Assembly (NCBI GenBank): GCA_963753055.1
Contig: CAVWAP010000004.1
Coordinates: 1,054,001 to 1,118,000 of the forward strand
Length of the DNA: 64,000 nucleotides
Direction of reading: 5' to 3'
Source: JAUWGC01 sp963753055
Lineage (GTDB): Bacteria; Bacteroidota; Bacteroidia; Bacteroidales; B18-G4
Each line of letters begins with the position of its first letter. The first letter of the stretch is position 1. The notes beneath the pieces are model-generated. The model was not told where the DNA came from. It ran no database searches and worked only from the letters and a program-made list of their open reading frames with translations. This document shows positions 18,017 to 26,963 of this stretch, piece after piece. Made by a program: the position numbers and the translations under genes.

Positions 18017-21000
18017 TTAGTATAAAATTAGTTTATTCTGAAAACTACCTTGTTTATTTGTAATGAAATAAATACCAGCCGGCATACTACTGACGTCAAT
18101 GCTCATATCGTATTGCCCAGGGCTGGTGTGATCTACTCTCCATTCCTTTACTGTCCTGCCATACGAATCATATAATTCAAATATCTGATATCTGATATCT
18201 GATATCCGATATTTGAGGTATACCGAGTTTGTGGCTGGATTCGGATAGATTTGCAATATTTCCTGCTGATCATCAGATTCCACAATACTGGATATCTCCT
18301 CCTCATATATCTCTTTCACCTGCTCATAGGATATTCCGTAATTATAGATCCTGAGGTTGTCCATAGCACCGTTATAGTTAAATCCTGACTGTGATGGGAG
18401 TGACTGTCCCAGGATCAGGTCGTAGTTCGTGGTGTTGATCTGTCCCTGGTAGGCCTTCACTGCATCCAGCTCACCGTTAAGCAGCAGCTGGCAATCCGTC
18501 CCATTGTAAAGGGCAACAACGTGGTACCATGTATTTAGTTCCAGCGACGCTTCAGAATCAACATCGATGATTCCACCACTACCGTTTAAGGTAAAGCGCA
18601 GGCGTTCGTCACTAATAGAGATCTTCCACCTGGTGGTCCAGTTTCCATGAGAGATAGGATACGCTTCCCGGTCATAATGCTGGGCGATATTTAGCCAGAA
18701 GCAAACTGAGATGCCATCCAGGAAATTTAATTCATTTGTGTTATCTACTATAACATTACTGCTGGTTTGATAAAATCGTACAGCACTTTCTGGTTCATCG
18801 TGCATGTCATTGACATACATGATGTTAAATGGTGTTCCGTGATTATCATAACCACTGAAGTCCCAGACCGAGTTATTAAATTCGTATTTTAATACAAGAT
18901 CACCGCTTTGTCCCTGTTCAGGGTCTTTAACCAGAACAAGCAAACTATCAGTGCTAGAGGCGTTATCTACATCCGTGACAGTACAAATAATATAATAGTT
19001 TCCCTGTGTGGCCGGAGCCTGATAAACTGCCATACTATCTGTTCCATTGATCTGCCCGGATTGTGCCGTCCATGAAAAGGTGAGCTCATCATCATTTAGA
19101 TCATAGGCCTGGCAAATTAATTCACTGCTTTCATTGATGTTCATGATCCTTGGGTTGGCACTGATACTGTTAATAACCGGTGGGTAGTTTATTTTATCAA
19201 CAACCCTTACTGCGAGAGCGGCAGAATCTGACAGGTTTCCCTCATCTGTAATTTTACATGAAATTACATACTGGCCTGTATCTTCCGGTGAATTCCAGTC
19301 AAGGATGGCATCCCCTTCAACCGGAATACCATTAATAGCCCAGAAATAGTTAAAATCTTCGCTTTCACGGTCCACTGCTGTGCAATAAATAGTTGAAATA
19401 GTATCCTGAATTATTAAGGTGTCATTTGTAGCCAGGGACTTTATCCTGGGCGGATAATTCTCCACATTCTCACCTGTATTGAAATCAATTATTATATCAT
19501 TTACAAAAGCCCTATTTAATTCAAATGTGATATTTGATCCATTTGGTATCAAAACTACCATTACAGGTTGCTTTGAAGGGATTGATATTGAGGTAGTTGA
19601 GCTGATGTTGGTAGCGATGATTTGGTTGAGGATGCCATCCCATATATCCCATACACCGGAAGGCATTGATATCTCTACGTTATGGGACTGATCGTGGGGG
19701 TTAAAATATAAATATGAGTCATAGGCATCAGTACCATAATAATCAGTAGCCAGCAGGTCCAGTTGAAGGATCCCGGAGATATTTGTCTCTCGGATTAAAG
19801 CACCAAGTATTCCGACGTGCGATGAGCCATACAATCCCAGGTTAGTTTGCGCCCATCCTCCACCCATGGCATCTCCGGTACCATAAGGGCCGGCCATTTG
19901 CTCTCTCAGCGCTTCATAGGCAATGACATATTCAGGATCGTAAACTCCTGTCCAGTCCTCATTATCCTGCATCTCATCGCTTAGAAAGCCTGAATAATAG
20001 AGTCGTGAGGCATTGGCCAGGTTGAGCATCCATTTACCAATAGCCTTTGCAAACCTGTCGTCGTACCTTGTCATAGGTACGAGGGCCCCGGCGTGCTCAA
20101 AACCATTCATATTGAACGCGTAGTCAGGAAAGTCTTCACGAGCTTCGCCTACGAGGCCGGAGACATCATTTCCACCCCAGTTACCAACAATGGTACCCCA
20201 TCCGCGCAGGTCGCCTACATCGAAACACCAGTTTAACATCTTCTCCACGTCGTAATCGGTTCCCAGGATTGCATTCATCCTGGCCGCCATGTAGACCCCA
20301 TAAGGAAGCTGTATTTCATAGGAGGGATTATCATTCCAGCTACTAAGAAATTCAAGGCACCACTCTGCGCCAATCCGGTATTTTTCGTGACCTGTTTCCG
20401 TATAGGCATTATATAGAATCCATGCGAGTGCACCGGCTGCTTCAGGCTGCTTGACACCTGATTCGAGCGGGGCCATATCACTGAGAATGAATGCCCTGTA
20501 ATTCATATATGGTTTTTCCCAGGGCGTATTGCCTCCACCCATTGCCTTGACGGCCTGTAACCACCGGTCGGCAATCGTAATAAATTGATAATCGAAATCA
20601 CCAGTGTGTGGATAAAGATAGTTTAGCTGGTAGAAGAAGACATTGGGCATGGTTTCGTACCACCAGTCATGACCTGAGGATGAATTGGGCCCATTCAGGT
20701 AGACATTCTCAGACGGTCTTCGGTTAAAATACTCTTCGCAGTACAAAGCCCAGTTATGGCCAAATTGGTTTGACTTGTCAATTCCGTTTAGTGAAGCACC
20801 GACAACAGATGCCAAAACATTTATTGCTTCTATGCCCGGCGGGTTATTGGTCCCAACATAGGATTGAATGCCAAAAGTAGGGTGGGTGGGATAATTATTT
20901 GTACTGCTGACTATCGTCGTAAGTGGAAGGTGGGTTCCTGTTGAATTCAGGTCAAATACAAGTGAATCATATTGTTGGGCTACCTGTTTCCAGTCCCTCA

Positions 21001-21118
21001 TCTCATATGGTTGTGGAAAATCAGGCATCTGATCCACGCGAGGTATATCAATTTGTTGTGAGTAAAGTGTTTGTAGCAGAAAAAAAGACAGGCATATGGC
21101 GATTAGCTGACGTTTCAT
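18017..21118 (-). CDS. Large T9SS-secreted protein: N-terminal helical domain, Ig-like repeats, LamG, CTD
   Basis: About 1033 residues from the ATG at 21118, which gives the signal peptide MKRQLIAICLSFFLLQTLYS; the upstream frame to 21187 is encoded by an octamer array and is unlikely. Residues ~30-450 are a helical, aromatic-rich domain of unknown family, possibly an alpha/alpha-barrel polysaccharide lyase or hydrolase (SGHDWWYETMPNVFFYQLNY). Two Ig/PKD-like domains follow (~550-740), then a LamG jelly roll (~750-930), then a T9SS type A sorting domain (IYPNPATNSVYLKY ... NKLILY). It is secreted to the cell surface and leads the oxidoreductase-permease operon. Part of its CTD (RISDIRYQIFEL) is encoded by ATATCTG heptamers. 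Confidence 0.75.
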   Translation of the reverse strand: MKRQLIAICLSFFLLQTLYSQQIDIPRVDQMPDFPQPYEMRDWKQVAQQYDSLVFDLNSTGTHLPLTTIVSSTNNYPTHPTFGIQSYVGTNNPPGIEAINVLASVVGASLNGIDKSNQFGHNWALYCEEYFNRRPSENVYLNGPNSSSGHDWWYETMPNVFFYQLNYLYPHTGDFDYQFITIADRWLQAVKAMGGGNTPWEKPYMNYRAFILSDMAPLESGVKQPEAAGALAWILYNAYTETGHEKYRIGAEWCLEFLSSWNDNPSYEIQLPYGVYMAARMNAILGTDYDVEKMLNWCFDVGDLRGWGTIVGNWGGNDVSGLVGEAREDFPDYAFNMNGFEHAGALVPMTRYDDRFAKAIGKWMLNLANASRLYYSGFLSDEMQDNEDWTGVYDPEYVIAYEALREQMAGPYGTGDAMGGGWAQTNLGLYGSSHVGILGALIRETNISGILQLDLLATDYYGTDAYDSYLYFNPHDQSHNVEISMPSGVWDIWDGILNQIIATNISSTTSISIPSKQPVMVVLIPNGSNITFELNRAFVNDIIIDFNTGENVENYPPRIKSLATNDTLIIQDTISTIYCTAVDRESEDFNYFWAINGIPVEGDAILDWNSPEDTGQYVISCKITDEGNLSDSAALAVRVVDKINYPPVINSISANPRIMNINESSELICQAYDLNDDELTFSWTAQSGQINGTDSMAVYQAPATQGNYYIICTVTDVDNASSTDSLLVLVKDPEQGQSGDLVLKYEFNNSVWDFSGYDNHGTPFNIMYVNDMHDEPESAVRFYQTSSNVIVDNTNELNFLDGISVCFWLNIAQHYDREAYPISHGNWTTRWKISISDERLRFTLNGSGGIIDVDSEASLELNTWYHVVALYNGTDCQLLLNGELDAVKAYQGQINTTNYDLILGQSLPSQSGFNYNGAMDNLRIYNYGISYEQVKEIYEEEISSIVESDDQQEILQIYPNPATNSVYLKYRISDIRYQIFELYDSYGRTVKEWRVDHTSPGQYDMSIDVSSMPAGIYFITNKQGSFQNKLILY

Positions 21119-21130
21119 GTTGTAAATATA

Positions 21131-21268
21131 GTGATTAAGTGATTGAGTGATTAAGTGATTAAGTAAATATGTATATTTGATATTCATTGAAACTGATACT
21201 AGTCACAAACTCACTCAATCACCTAATCACTCAATCACTCAATCACTCAATCACTTAATTACTTAATC
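21131..21268. repeat. Inverted pair of octamer arrays in a divergent intergenic region
   Basis: The left arm 21131-21164 consists of GATTAAGT/GATTGAGT units; the right arm 21211-21268 consists of the complementary CAATCACT/TAATCACT units. The arms could pair into a stem of some 30 bp. The ~45-nt loop holds a perfect plus-strand -7 box, TATATTTG, at 21172-21179, which would serve the gene at 21277. Confidence 0.8.
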
Positions 21269-21276
21269 CCTTACAA

Positions 21277-21636
21277 ATGAAAACACACATCATAAGTCTT
21301 ATCAACGCACTGGTGCTTATTGCACTGGGACTCTGGGGTTATTTTGGATCAGATACAGCATCCTTTACAGCCTTGATTCCGGTAGCTGTCGGCATAATAC
21401 TTGTATTGTTGAATCCTGGTCTGCGGAAAGAAAAAAAGCTTGAAGCCCATATTGCTGTGGTTTTAACATTTCTTGTTGGCCTTGGTTTGATAAAGCCACT
21501 TCTTGGCGCTTTGGAAAGAGATGATACCATGGCTATTGCAAGGGTAGGAGTGATGATGTTATTTACATTAATCGCATTGATCTATTTCATTAAGAGTTTT
21601 ATTGCTGCCAGGAAGAATTCGGGAAAGGCGGGCTAA
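21277..21636 (+). CDS. Small four-helix integral membrane protein, unknown function
   Basis: 119 residues with four hydrophobic segments (near 5-24, 30-47, 57-74 and 85-107), short charged loops (RKEKKLEAH) and a basic C-terminus. I do not recognise the family; the length and topology recall TMEM14-like or DUF membrane proteins. It is divergent from the T9SS cargo protein and convergent with the Crp-type regulator, so the context gives no clear functional hint. Confidence 0.6.
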   Translation: MKTHIISLINALVLIALGLWGYFGSDTASFTALIPVAVGIILVLLNPGLRKEKKLEAHIAVVLTFLVGLGLIKPLLGALERDDTMAIARVGVMMLFTLIALIYFIKSFIAARKNSGKAG

Positions 21637-21656
21637 TATTGTAACCTGTTCAAGAC

Positions 21657-22337
21657 TTAGCCACTCTTGCTTATTTGTTCTAGTAATTTCTCATTGAGGA
21701 TCTTGATTTTCCTTCCATCCAAACTGATGATATTGTCAGCATCAAATTGCACAAGGACACGACTTACACTTTCACGGGAAGCACATATCATATCTCCAAA
21801 TTCATTCCTGGTTAAAGGGATGGTGAATTCGTTACTTTCAAAAATAGCCTGGGAAAAGTTTAATAATGTATCAGCAATACGGCCAGTTAACTGCTTATGT
21901 TTATGATTGACGCATTTGTGCACGCTATCTAATTCTTCCTTGCAGAGATTAATAATTATCTCATAGGCAAACATGCCATTTTTATAGATAAAGTGCTTGA
22001 AGGCATCTAGATCAATAAAGCATGCAATCGTATCATCAACAGCAGTTGCAGAATACTGGTTAATCTTATCTGCGAAAGTGGTTGGGAGGCCAAGGAAAGT
22101 CGGTCCTTTAGTTACCTTGATGATTTGCTCTTTGCCCATTACTGTCAGGTGCACCTTGACCAAACCAGTTTTGATGTAGACAACATTTGATGAAAAAGCA
22201 TCCTGCTTGAATAATATCTCACCTTTCTTAAATTCAACCTGGGCACATTTGGATTCAAGAATACCTAACTCGCTTTCATCCAAGATAGCAGCAGCAGAAG
22301 ATATGAAATTGCAATTTTTACACGGAGTTTTTTCCAT
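21657..22337 (-). CDS. Crp/Fnr-family transcriptional regulator
   Basis: 226 residues. A cyclic-nucleotide-binding-like beta-roll spans ~20-130, followed by a helical dimer interface and a Crp-type winged helix (LTRNEFGDMICASRESVSRVL). The recognition helix carries Arg188, Glu189 and Arg193 in the SRExxxR arrangement of E. coli CRP, which reads TGTGA. Cysteines 6, 9, 31 and 106 could ligate an Fe-S cluster or act as a thiol sensor as in FNR, but the spacing is not that of E. coli FNR. It is divergently transcribed from the sulfur-carrier/Hdr operon, and a CRP-type palindrome lies between them, so it probably controls that operon and itself. Confidence 0.9.
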   Translation of the reverse strand: MEKTPCKNCNFISSAAAILDESELGILESKCAQVEFKKGEILFKQDAFSSNVVYIKTGLVKVHLTVMGKEQIIKVTKGPTFLGLPTTFADKINQYSATAVDDTIACFIDLDAFKHFIYKNGMFAYEIIINLCKEELDSVHKCVNHKHKQLTGRIADTLLNFSQAIFESNEFTIPLTRNEFGDMICASRESVSRVLVQFDADNIISLDGRKIKILNEKLLEQISKSG

Positions 22338-22373
22338 CTTACATCGTAGTTACAATAATTAACACCCAGAGCC

Positions 22374-22389
22374 TGTGATATGCATCACA
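22374..22389. promoter_or_regulatory. CRP-type operator TGTGA-N6-TCACA
   Basis: The site TGTGATATGCATCACA is a perfect CRP half-site pair, flanked by C and G that extend the arms to CTGTGAT/ATCACAG. It is 37 nt upstream of the Crp-type regulator's start and 135 nt upstream of the dsrE-like start. The recognition helix of the adjacent regulator has the residues expected to bind it. Confidence 0.7.
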
Positions 22390-22464
22390 GTTTTTTGTTC
22401 ATGATCCCATATGGTTTTGTGGTGAGCATAACAGCAAAAAGTATCTACTAAAGGGACCACTCCA

Positions 22465-22472
22465 TAGCTTTG
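22465..22472 (+). promoter_or_regulatory. Candidate -7 box for the sulfur-carrier/Hdr operon
   Basis: TAGCTTTG matches TAnnTTTG and lies 51 nt before the dsrE-like start. No clear -33 TTG is visible, which fits a promoter needing an activator at the operator about 80-90 nt upstream. Confidence 0.4.
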
Positions 22473-22523
22473 TGTTAATTAATTAACAAATATAATTTAT
22501 TAATACCTAAATAGTGTAAAAAC

Positions 22524-22946
22524 ATGGAAAAAAAAATGTGTTTAGCAATGTTCTCCGGTGGGATTGACCGGCTAACTGCAGCAGGAGTTGTAATTAGCGG
22601 TGCCGCTGCAGACGATATGGATATTGATATTTATGTTCTATTAATGGGCGCGAGAGCATTCATGAAAGACAATGCATCAGATGTGGATAAACTTGAGCTT
22701 AGTGAATATCAAGACCTGAAAGAGGATTTTCTTAATTCAGCTAAACAACTGAATGTTAAGCCCTGGCTTGACTTTTTTAAGGAAGCCAAGGAACTGACCA
22801 ATGTAAAGATCCATATCTGCGGACTGGCAGGAAAATTATGGGGAGGGGAAAAATTAGAAGACTTCGTAGATATTGCCGATGACATTGTTGGAATTAACGA
22901 ATACATTACCGCTGCACAGGAAGCAGACATTCATTTATTTATATAA
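22524..22946 (+). CDS. DsrE2-like (DrsE_2 / peroxiredoxin-family) sulfurtransferase
   Basis: 140 residues. The N-terminus (CLAMFSGGIDRLTAAGVVIS) and the segment VKIHICGLAG, with the cysteine at the usual active position, match the DsrE2 family; the tail EADIHLFI is also typical. DsrE-type proteins accept sulfane sulfur from TusA and pass it on. It is the first gene of the operon, followed 19 nt later by tusA, the usual partner. No membrane anchor is seen. The assignment to sulfur trafficking is well supported by family and context; the direction of transfer is unknown. Confidence 0.85.
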   Translation: MEKKMCLAMFSGGIDRLTAAGVVISGAAADDMDIDIYVLLMGARAFMKDNASDVDKLELSEYQDLKEDFLNSAKQLNVKPWLDFFKEAKELTNVKIHICGLAGKLWGGEKLEDFVDIADDIVGINEYITAAQEADIHLFI

Positions 22947-22965
22947 ACTTAAAACAATTAAAATC

Positions 22966-23217
22966 ATGTCAACAGATGAATTAAATCAACTCACTGTTAG
23001 TAAGGTCGTTGATGCTCGCGGAACTGCATGTCCAGGACCCTTGCTAGCTGCAAAGAAAGCTATTGGAGAAATAAACTCAGGAGAAATTATGGAGATACTG
23101 TCTGCCGATGAAGGAACAAAAAGAGATGTTCCCAAATGGGCCAATAAAAAGGGTCATGAGTACCTGGGTACCGTTGAAGAATCCGGGTTTTTTAAAATTT
23201 ATTTAAAGAAAGCTTAG
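22966..23217 (+). CDS. tusA: TusA/SirA-family sulfur-carrier protein
   Basis: 83 residues. The signature DARGTACPGPLLAAKKAI holds the persulfide-carrying cysteine in CPGP. The start at 22966 is chosen because the longer frame from 22873 runs through the end of the dsrE-like gene. TusA carries sulfane sulfur between proteins, in thio-modification of RNA or, when next to dsrE and hdr genes as here, in dissimilatory sulfur metabolism. It is the second gene of the operon, 27 nt before the MvhD-like gene. Confidence 0.92.
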   Translation: MSTDELNQLTVSKVVDARGTACPGPLLAAKKAIGEINSGEIMEILSADEGTKRDVPKWANKKGHEYLGTVEESGFFKIYLKKA

Positions 23218-23244
23218 ATCACATGGAACCGAACATTTACATCT

Positions 23245-23628
23245 ATGGATCCTAAAATCCTGGTTTTTTCAACAGAAAAGATATCCGATCCTGCTATTGA
23301 TCTTAGCAGGATTACTGAAAAATGCATTATCCACCAACAGTTTATACCATTAATTCTGCCATGCTCAAGTGCCATAAAGATCAGATGGATACTGCATGCT
23401 TTTGAAAAGGGATTTGATGGTGTTTTTATTGCTGCTGATGGTACAGATTGTTCATATAGTGAAATTGTTCCACGAAAGAACAGGGAATATTGTGACGAGG
23501 GCGCACGAGAATGATGAAAGAAAAAGGGATTGAACCTTCCAGACTAAAAATGGCAGCAATTTGTTCGGTTTGCTACCGAACCTTTTGTGAAGCATATGAA
23601 AAGTTTTATCGCTGATCTGGCAGAATAG
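23245..23628 (+). pseudogene. MvhD-like hydrogenase/heterodisulfide reductase Fe-S subunit, frameshifted
   Basis: The first frame (23245-23514) encodes ILPCSSAIKIRWILHAFEKG and then DGVFIAADGTDCSY, the core of MvhD/FlpD (delta subunit). It stops early, but the following frame continues with MMKEKGIEPSRLKMAAICSVC, the expected MvhD C-terminus, and a third frame ends FIADLAE at 23628. The last shift is explained by one extra T in the TTTT at 23603-23606. Restored, the protein would be about 127 residues with a [2Fe-2S] cluster, transferring electrons to HdrA. In QmoB this domain is fused to the flavoprotein; here it is separate. Indels could be sequencing errors. Confidence 0.75.
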
Positions 23629-23680
23629 CAAATGTTAACTGGTTTGAAACCATGCGCAATAAAGTGATTAATCTACCTAA

Positions 23681-24990
23681 ATACCTTATAACACAGGAAA
23701 ATCAAATGAATATGATACTCTTGTAATAGGAGGAGGCATTGCCGGAGAGGAAGCAGCTTTGAATATGGCCAATCTCGGGTATAAAGTTATACTTGTAGAG
23801 AAAGACTATTCTCTGGGAGGGAAAATGATACATTTGAGTAAAGTTTTTCCAACCCTCGATTGCGCTGCATGCATCACTACCCCTAAAGTATCTGAAACAG
23901 CCACGACACCCAAACATAACAATATTATACATATTCTGATCATTGAGCAATTGAAAAGCATTCAGAAAATGATTTTACGGCAGATCTTGTTGAAAAGCCA
24001 AGGTATGTTACAGAGGAATGTACCGGTTGTCAGATTTGTGAAAATAATTGCCCGGTGGTGGTTGAAGACCAGTATCAATACAACCTGGTTGGCAGAAAAG
24101 CATTTATGTGCCATTTCAGCATTGCCAATCCACGAATTGCAGCCATAGATATTGAAAACTGTATACTTTGTGGATTATGTGAAAAAGTATGTCCTGCCAA
24201 TGCCATTGATTTTACACAGGAAGAAAAACGAACCCGTATTTATTTGAAGTCAATCATCTTCGCAACCGGCTATAATCTATTTGATCCGACTTTGATTCCA
24301 AGATACGGTTTTGGAAAGTTCCAGAACGTTATTACATCCATGCAGATGGAACGACAGCTGGTACCTACCCGGCCATTTAATGCAGTATTGCGTCCAAAAG
24401 ATGGTAAAATGCCGGATAACATTGCCTATGTACTGTGCACAGGTTCCCGGGATGAAACAATTGGTAATCCCATCTGTTCCCAGGTGTGTTGCATGTATTC
24501 TACCAAACAGGCACAACTATTATTGGGTGCTTTGCCCATGGCAGATGTAACCATTTATTATCTTCATATCAGGGCATTTGGGAAAGGTTTCTGTGAGTTT
24601 TACCAGCAATCTAAAGCGATGGGGGTTGAATTTGTAAAAGGCAAGATTGGAAGAATAGCTGAGAAAGAGAATGGCAACTTCTTGCTCAGGTACGAAGATT
24701 TTGAGGATGGAAAAGTCAAGGAAGCGGAACATGACCTGGTGGTTCTCTCAGTTGGAATATTGCCGAATACTGATTATTCAGAAATGTTTAAAAAGGAAAC
24801 GATTGATGAGGATCATTAATTATATAAACAAGTTGATGAATTGTGCTGCCCTGCTAAAACAAACATAGACGGGATTTTTGTAGCAGGAACAGCCTCAGGG
24901 CCTATGGATATTCCGGATTCAATTTTATCAGCCGGCGCTGCATCATCAGAAACAGCAAGTTATATAAGGGGAGGTGAAAATGAAAAATAA
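23681..24990 (+). pseudogene. HdrA/QmoA-like FAD and Fe-S oxidoreductase, frameshifted
   Basis: Three frames join into one HdrA-type protein of about 430 residues. 23711 on: YDTLVIGGGIAGEEAALNMA (FAD dinucleotide fold) and DCAACITTPKVSE (conserved HdrA CxxC). From ~23965: ECTGCQICENNCP and NCILCGLCEKVCP (two [4Fe-4S] sites), then YVLCTGSRD. After a stop at 24819, a shifted frame gives IDGIFVAGTASGPMDIPDS, the FAD-binding C-terminus, ending at 24990. No start codon lies in frame with the N-terminal part; an ATG at 23652 lies in another frame. Its length matches QmoA rather than full-length HdrA. It overlaps the next start by 11 nt. Breakage may reflect indel errors. Confidence 0.78.
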
Positions 24991-26914
24991 AATAGGTGTT
25001 TATATTTGTCATTGCGGGTCGAATATTTCTGATTATGTGGACGTTGAGAAAGTAAATGATATCATCAAAGAGATTGATGGGGTTGGACTGTCAAAAACAA
25101 CCATGTTTGCATGCGCTGATCCGTCGCAGCAGGAGATCGTCAGTGATATCCAGGATAAAAACCTTGATGCTATTGTTGTAGCTTCATGCTCTCCCAAGCT
25201 TCATTTGTATACATTCAGAAATGTTGCCATACGGGCAGGACTTAATCCTTATAATTATGTCCAGGTAAACATTCGGGAGCAATGTTCATGGGCACATTCA
25301 GATAACCCGGAGAAGGCCACAGAAAAAGCCATTCAACTGATCAAAAGCGGTATCGCCAGGGCTAAGTATTCTGAAGCCCTCAGCTCCAATTTCATCTCGG
25401 CTGAGAATGTTGTAGTGGTTGTTGGGGCAGGAATAGCAGGTATGCGTGCGGCTATTGAACTTGCAGATATGGGTTCCTATGTGTATTTATTAGAACGTGA
25501 ATATTTTGTAGGGGGTAGGGCAGCTCAATGGAATGAATTGTATTCAACCAATGAAACAGGAAGGGAAGTGATTACAAAGTTGTATCATAAGATCAAAGGG
25601 TATGATAAAATCACACTTTTTACTGGTGCGGAAATAATATCAAATACTGGGATGGTTGGCAATTTTGATATTACGGTTAAAGTAAAAGCCAGACATATTA
25701 AGCCGGATTGCAAACTTGACTGGGAGAAATTCCAAAAGGCTGTTGAAGTGTGCCCGGTTGAAATCGATGATCCTTTTAATTTTGGCCTGACCAAACAAAA
25801 AGCGATCTATAAAAACTATCCCAGCGAATTTCCCGAAATTCCTGCTATCAATACAGACGCATGCACCAGGTGTGGGGCCTGTGTGGATATCTGTGAGAAC
25901 ATTGACCTGGACCAGCAGGATGAAATCATAACCATTAAAGCAGGCGCTTATGTATTAAGTACAGGCTTTGATCCCTATGAGCCTCAACAGGGTGAGTTTG
26001 GATACAAGGAAATTGATAATGTGATTACACTTCAGCAGTTAAAAAGACTGGTTGAATTAAGTGAAAAGGAGTTAATATTTCAAGGGAAAAAGATCAAAGA
26101 TATTGCCTTCATATATTGTGTTGGAAGCCGGCAGCTTGATGGAGAGAATAAATATTGCTCGCGTTATTGCTGCACTTCAGCAATACATACATCAATCCTG
26201 TTAAAAGAAAGGTTTGACGATATCAACAGCTTCCACTTCAACAGGGGGATCAGGACATATGGGAAGCAGGAGGTACTTTATAAACAATCGTCAGAAAACG
26301 GGGATATCTTCCTTCAATCATTTGAAGAAGAACCACCTACAGTTGAAAGGCGAAGAGATAAGACATTCGTCAAGATTAATGATTACCTGACCCTTGGTAA
26401 AGAGATTGAAGTCATGGCAGACCTGGTCGTACTGGTTACAGGGATGGTACCCAGGGATGAAAATGCTATTGGCGGTATTCTAAAAGTACCCCTGGGAAGG
26501 GATAAGTTCTTCAATGAGATACATCCCAAGCTAAGACCTGTTGAGACTGTGATAGATGGCATATATATTTGTGGTGCCAGCCAGGGCCCTAAAAATATAA
26601 CTGAATCAGTTAATTCAGCATTATCTGCAGCATCAAAAGCGAATTCTCTCCTTAACAAAGGTAAAATTGAACTGGAGCCTACACTTGCCACCATAGATCA
26701 ATCCCTCTGTACATCATGTAATAAATGTTCCGAGGAATGTCCATTTGATGCAATCAATGTATCCAAACAGGATGAACATACCGTGACCCAGGTTGATGAA
26801 TCCAGATGTAAAGGATGTGGAATATGCCTTCCTGTATGCCCTGAGAACGCAATACAGCTAATAGGTTACACAGACCAGGAGATTGAAAGTATGATAGAAG
26901 CACTTATGGCTTAA
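24980..26914 (+). CDS. hdrA: HdrA-family flavoprotein (heterodisulfide reductase A / QmoB-like)
   Basis: About 644 residues. Start ATG at 24980 is preceded by a strong Shine-Dalgarno AAGGGGAGG, unusual for this phylum. Order: N-terminal HdrA domain (IGVYICHCGSNISDYVDV), FAD fold (VVVVGAGIAGMRAAIELADMG), an inserted [4Fe-4S] site (CTRCGACVDIC), the conserved IYCVGSRQ, a second FAD segment (GIYICGASQGPKNI), and two C-terminal ferredoxin clusters (CTSCNKCSEECP and CKGCGICLPVCP). HdrA proteins bifurcate or relay electrons between Fe-S partners and heterodisulfide or quinone modules. With the preceding HdrA-like protein, MvhD-like subunit and QmoC-like protein it forms a QmoABC-type complex. The gene is intact. 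Confidence 0.93.
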   Translation: MKNKIGVYICHCGSNISDYVDVEKVNDIIKEIDGVGLSKTTMFACADPSQQEIVSDIQDKNLDAIVVASCSPKLHLYTFRNVAIRAGLNPYNYVQVNIREQCSWAHSDNPEKATEKAIQLIKSGIARAKYSEALSSNFISAENVVVVVGAGIAGMRAAIELADMGSYVYLLEREYFVGGRAAQWNELYSTNETGREVITKLYHKIKGYDKITLFTGAEIISNTGMVGNFDITVKVKARHIKPDCKLDWEKFQKAVEVCPVEIDDPFNFGLTKQKAIYKNYPSEFPEIPAINTDACTRCGACVDICENIDLDQQDEIITIKAGAYVLSTGFDPYEPQQGEFGYKEIDNVITLQQLKRLVELSEKELIFQGKKIKDIAFIYCVGSRQLDGENKYCSRYCCTSAIHTSILLKERFDDINSFHFNRGIRTYGKQEVLYKQSSENGDIFLQSFEEEPPTVERRRDKTFVKINDYLTLGKEIEVMADLVVLVTGMVPRDENAIGGILKVPLGRDKFFNEIHPKLRPVETVIDGIYICGASQGPKNITESVNSALSAASKANSLLNKGKIELEPTLATIDQSLCTSCNKCSEECPFDAINVSKQDEHTVTQVDESRCKGCGICLPVCPENAIQLIGYTDQEIESMIEALMA

Positions 26915-26963
26915 GTACAGCTATTATTGAGCGTTGTTGGAATAACAATTGAACACTAATGAC

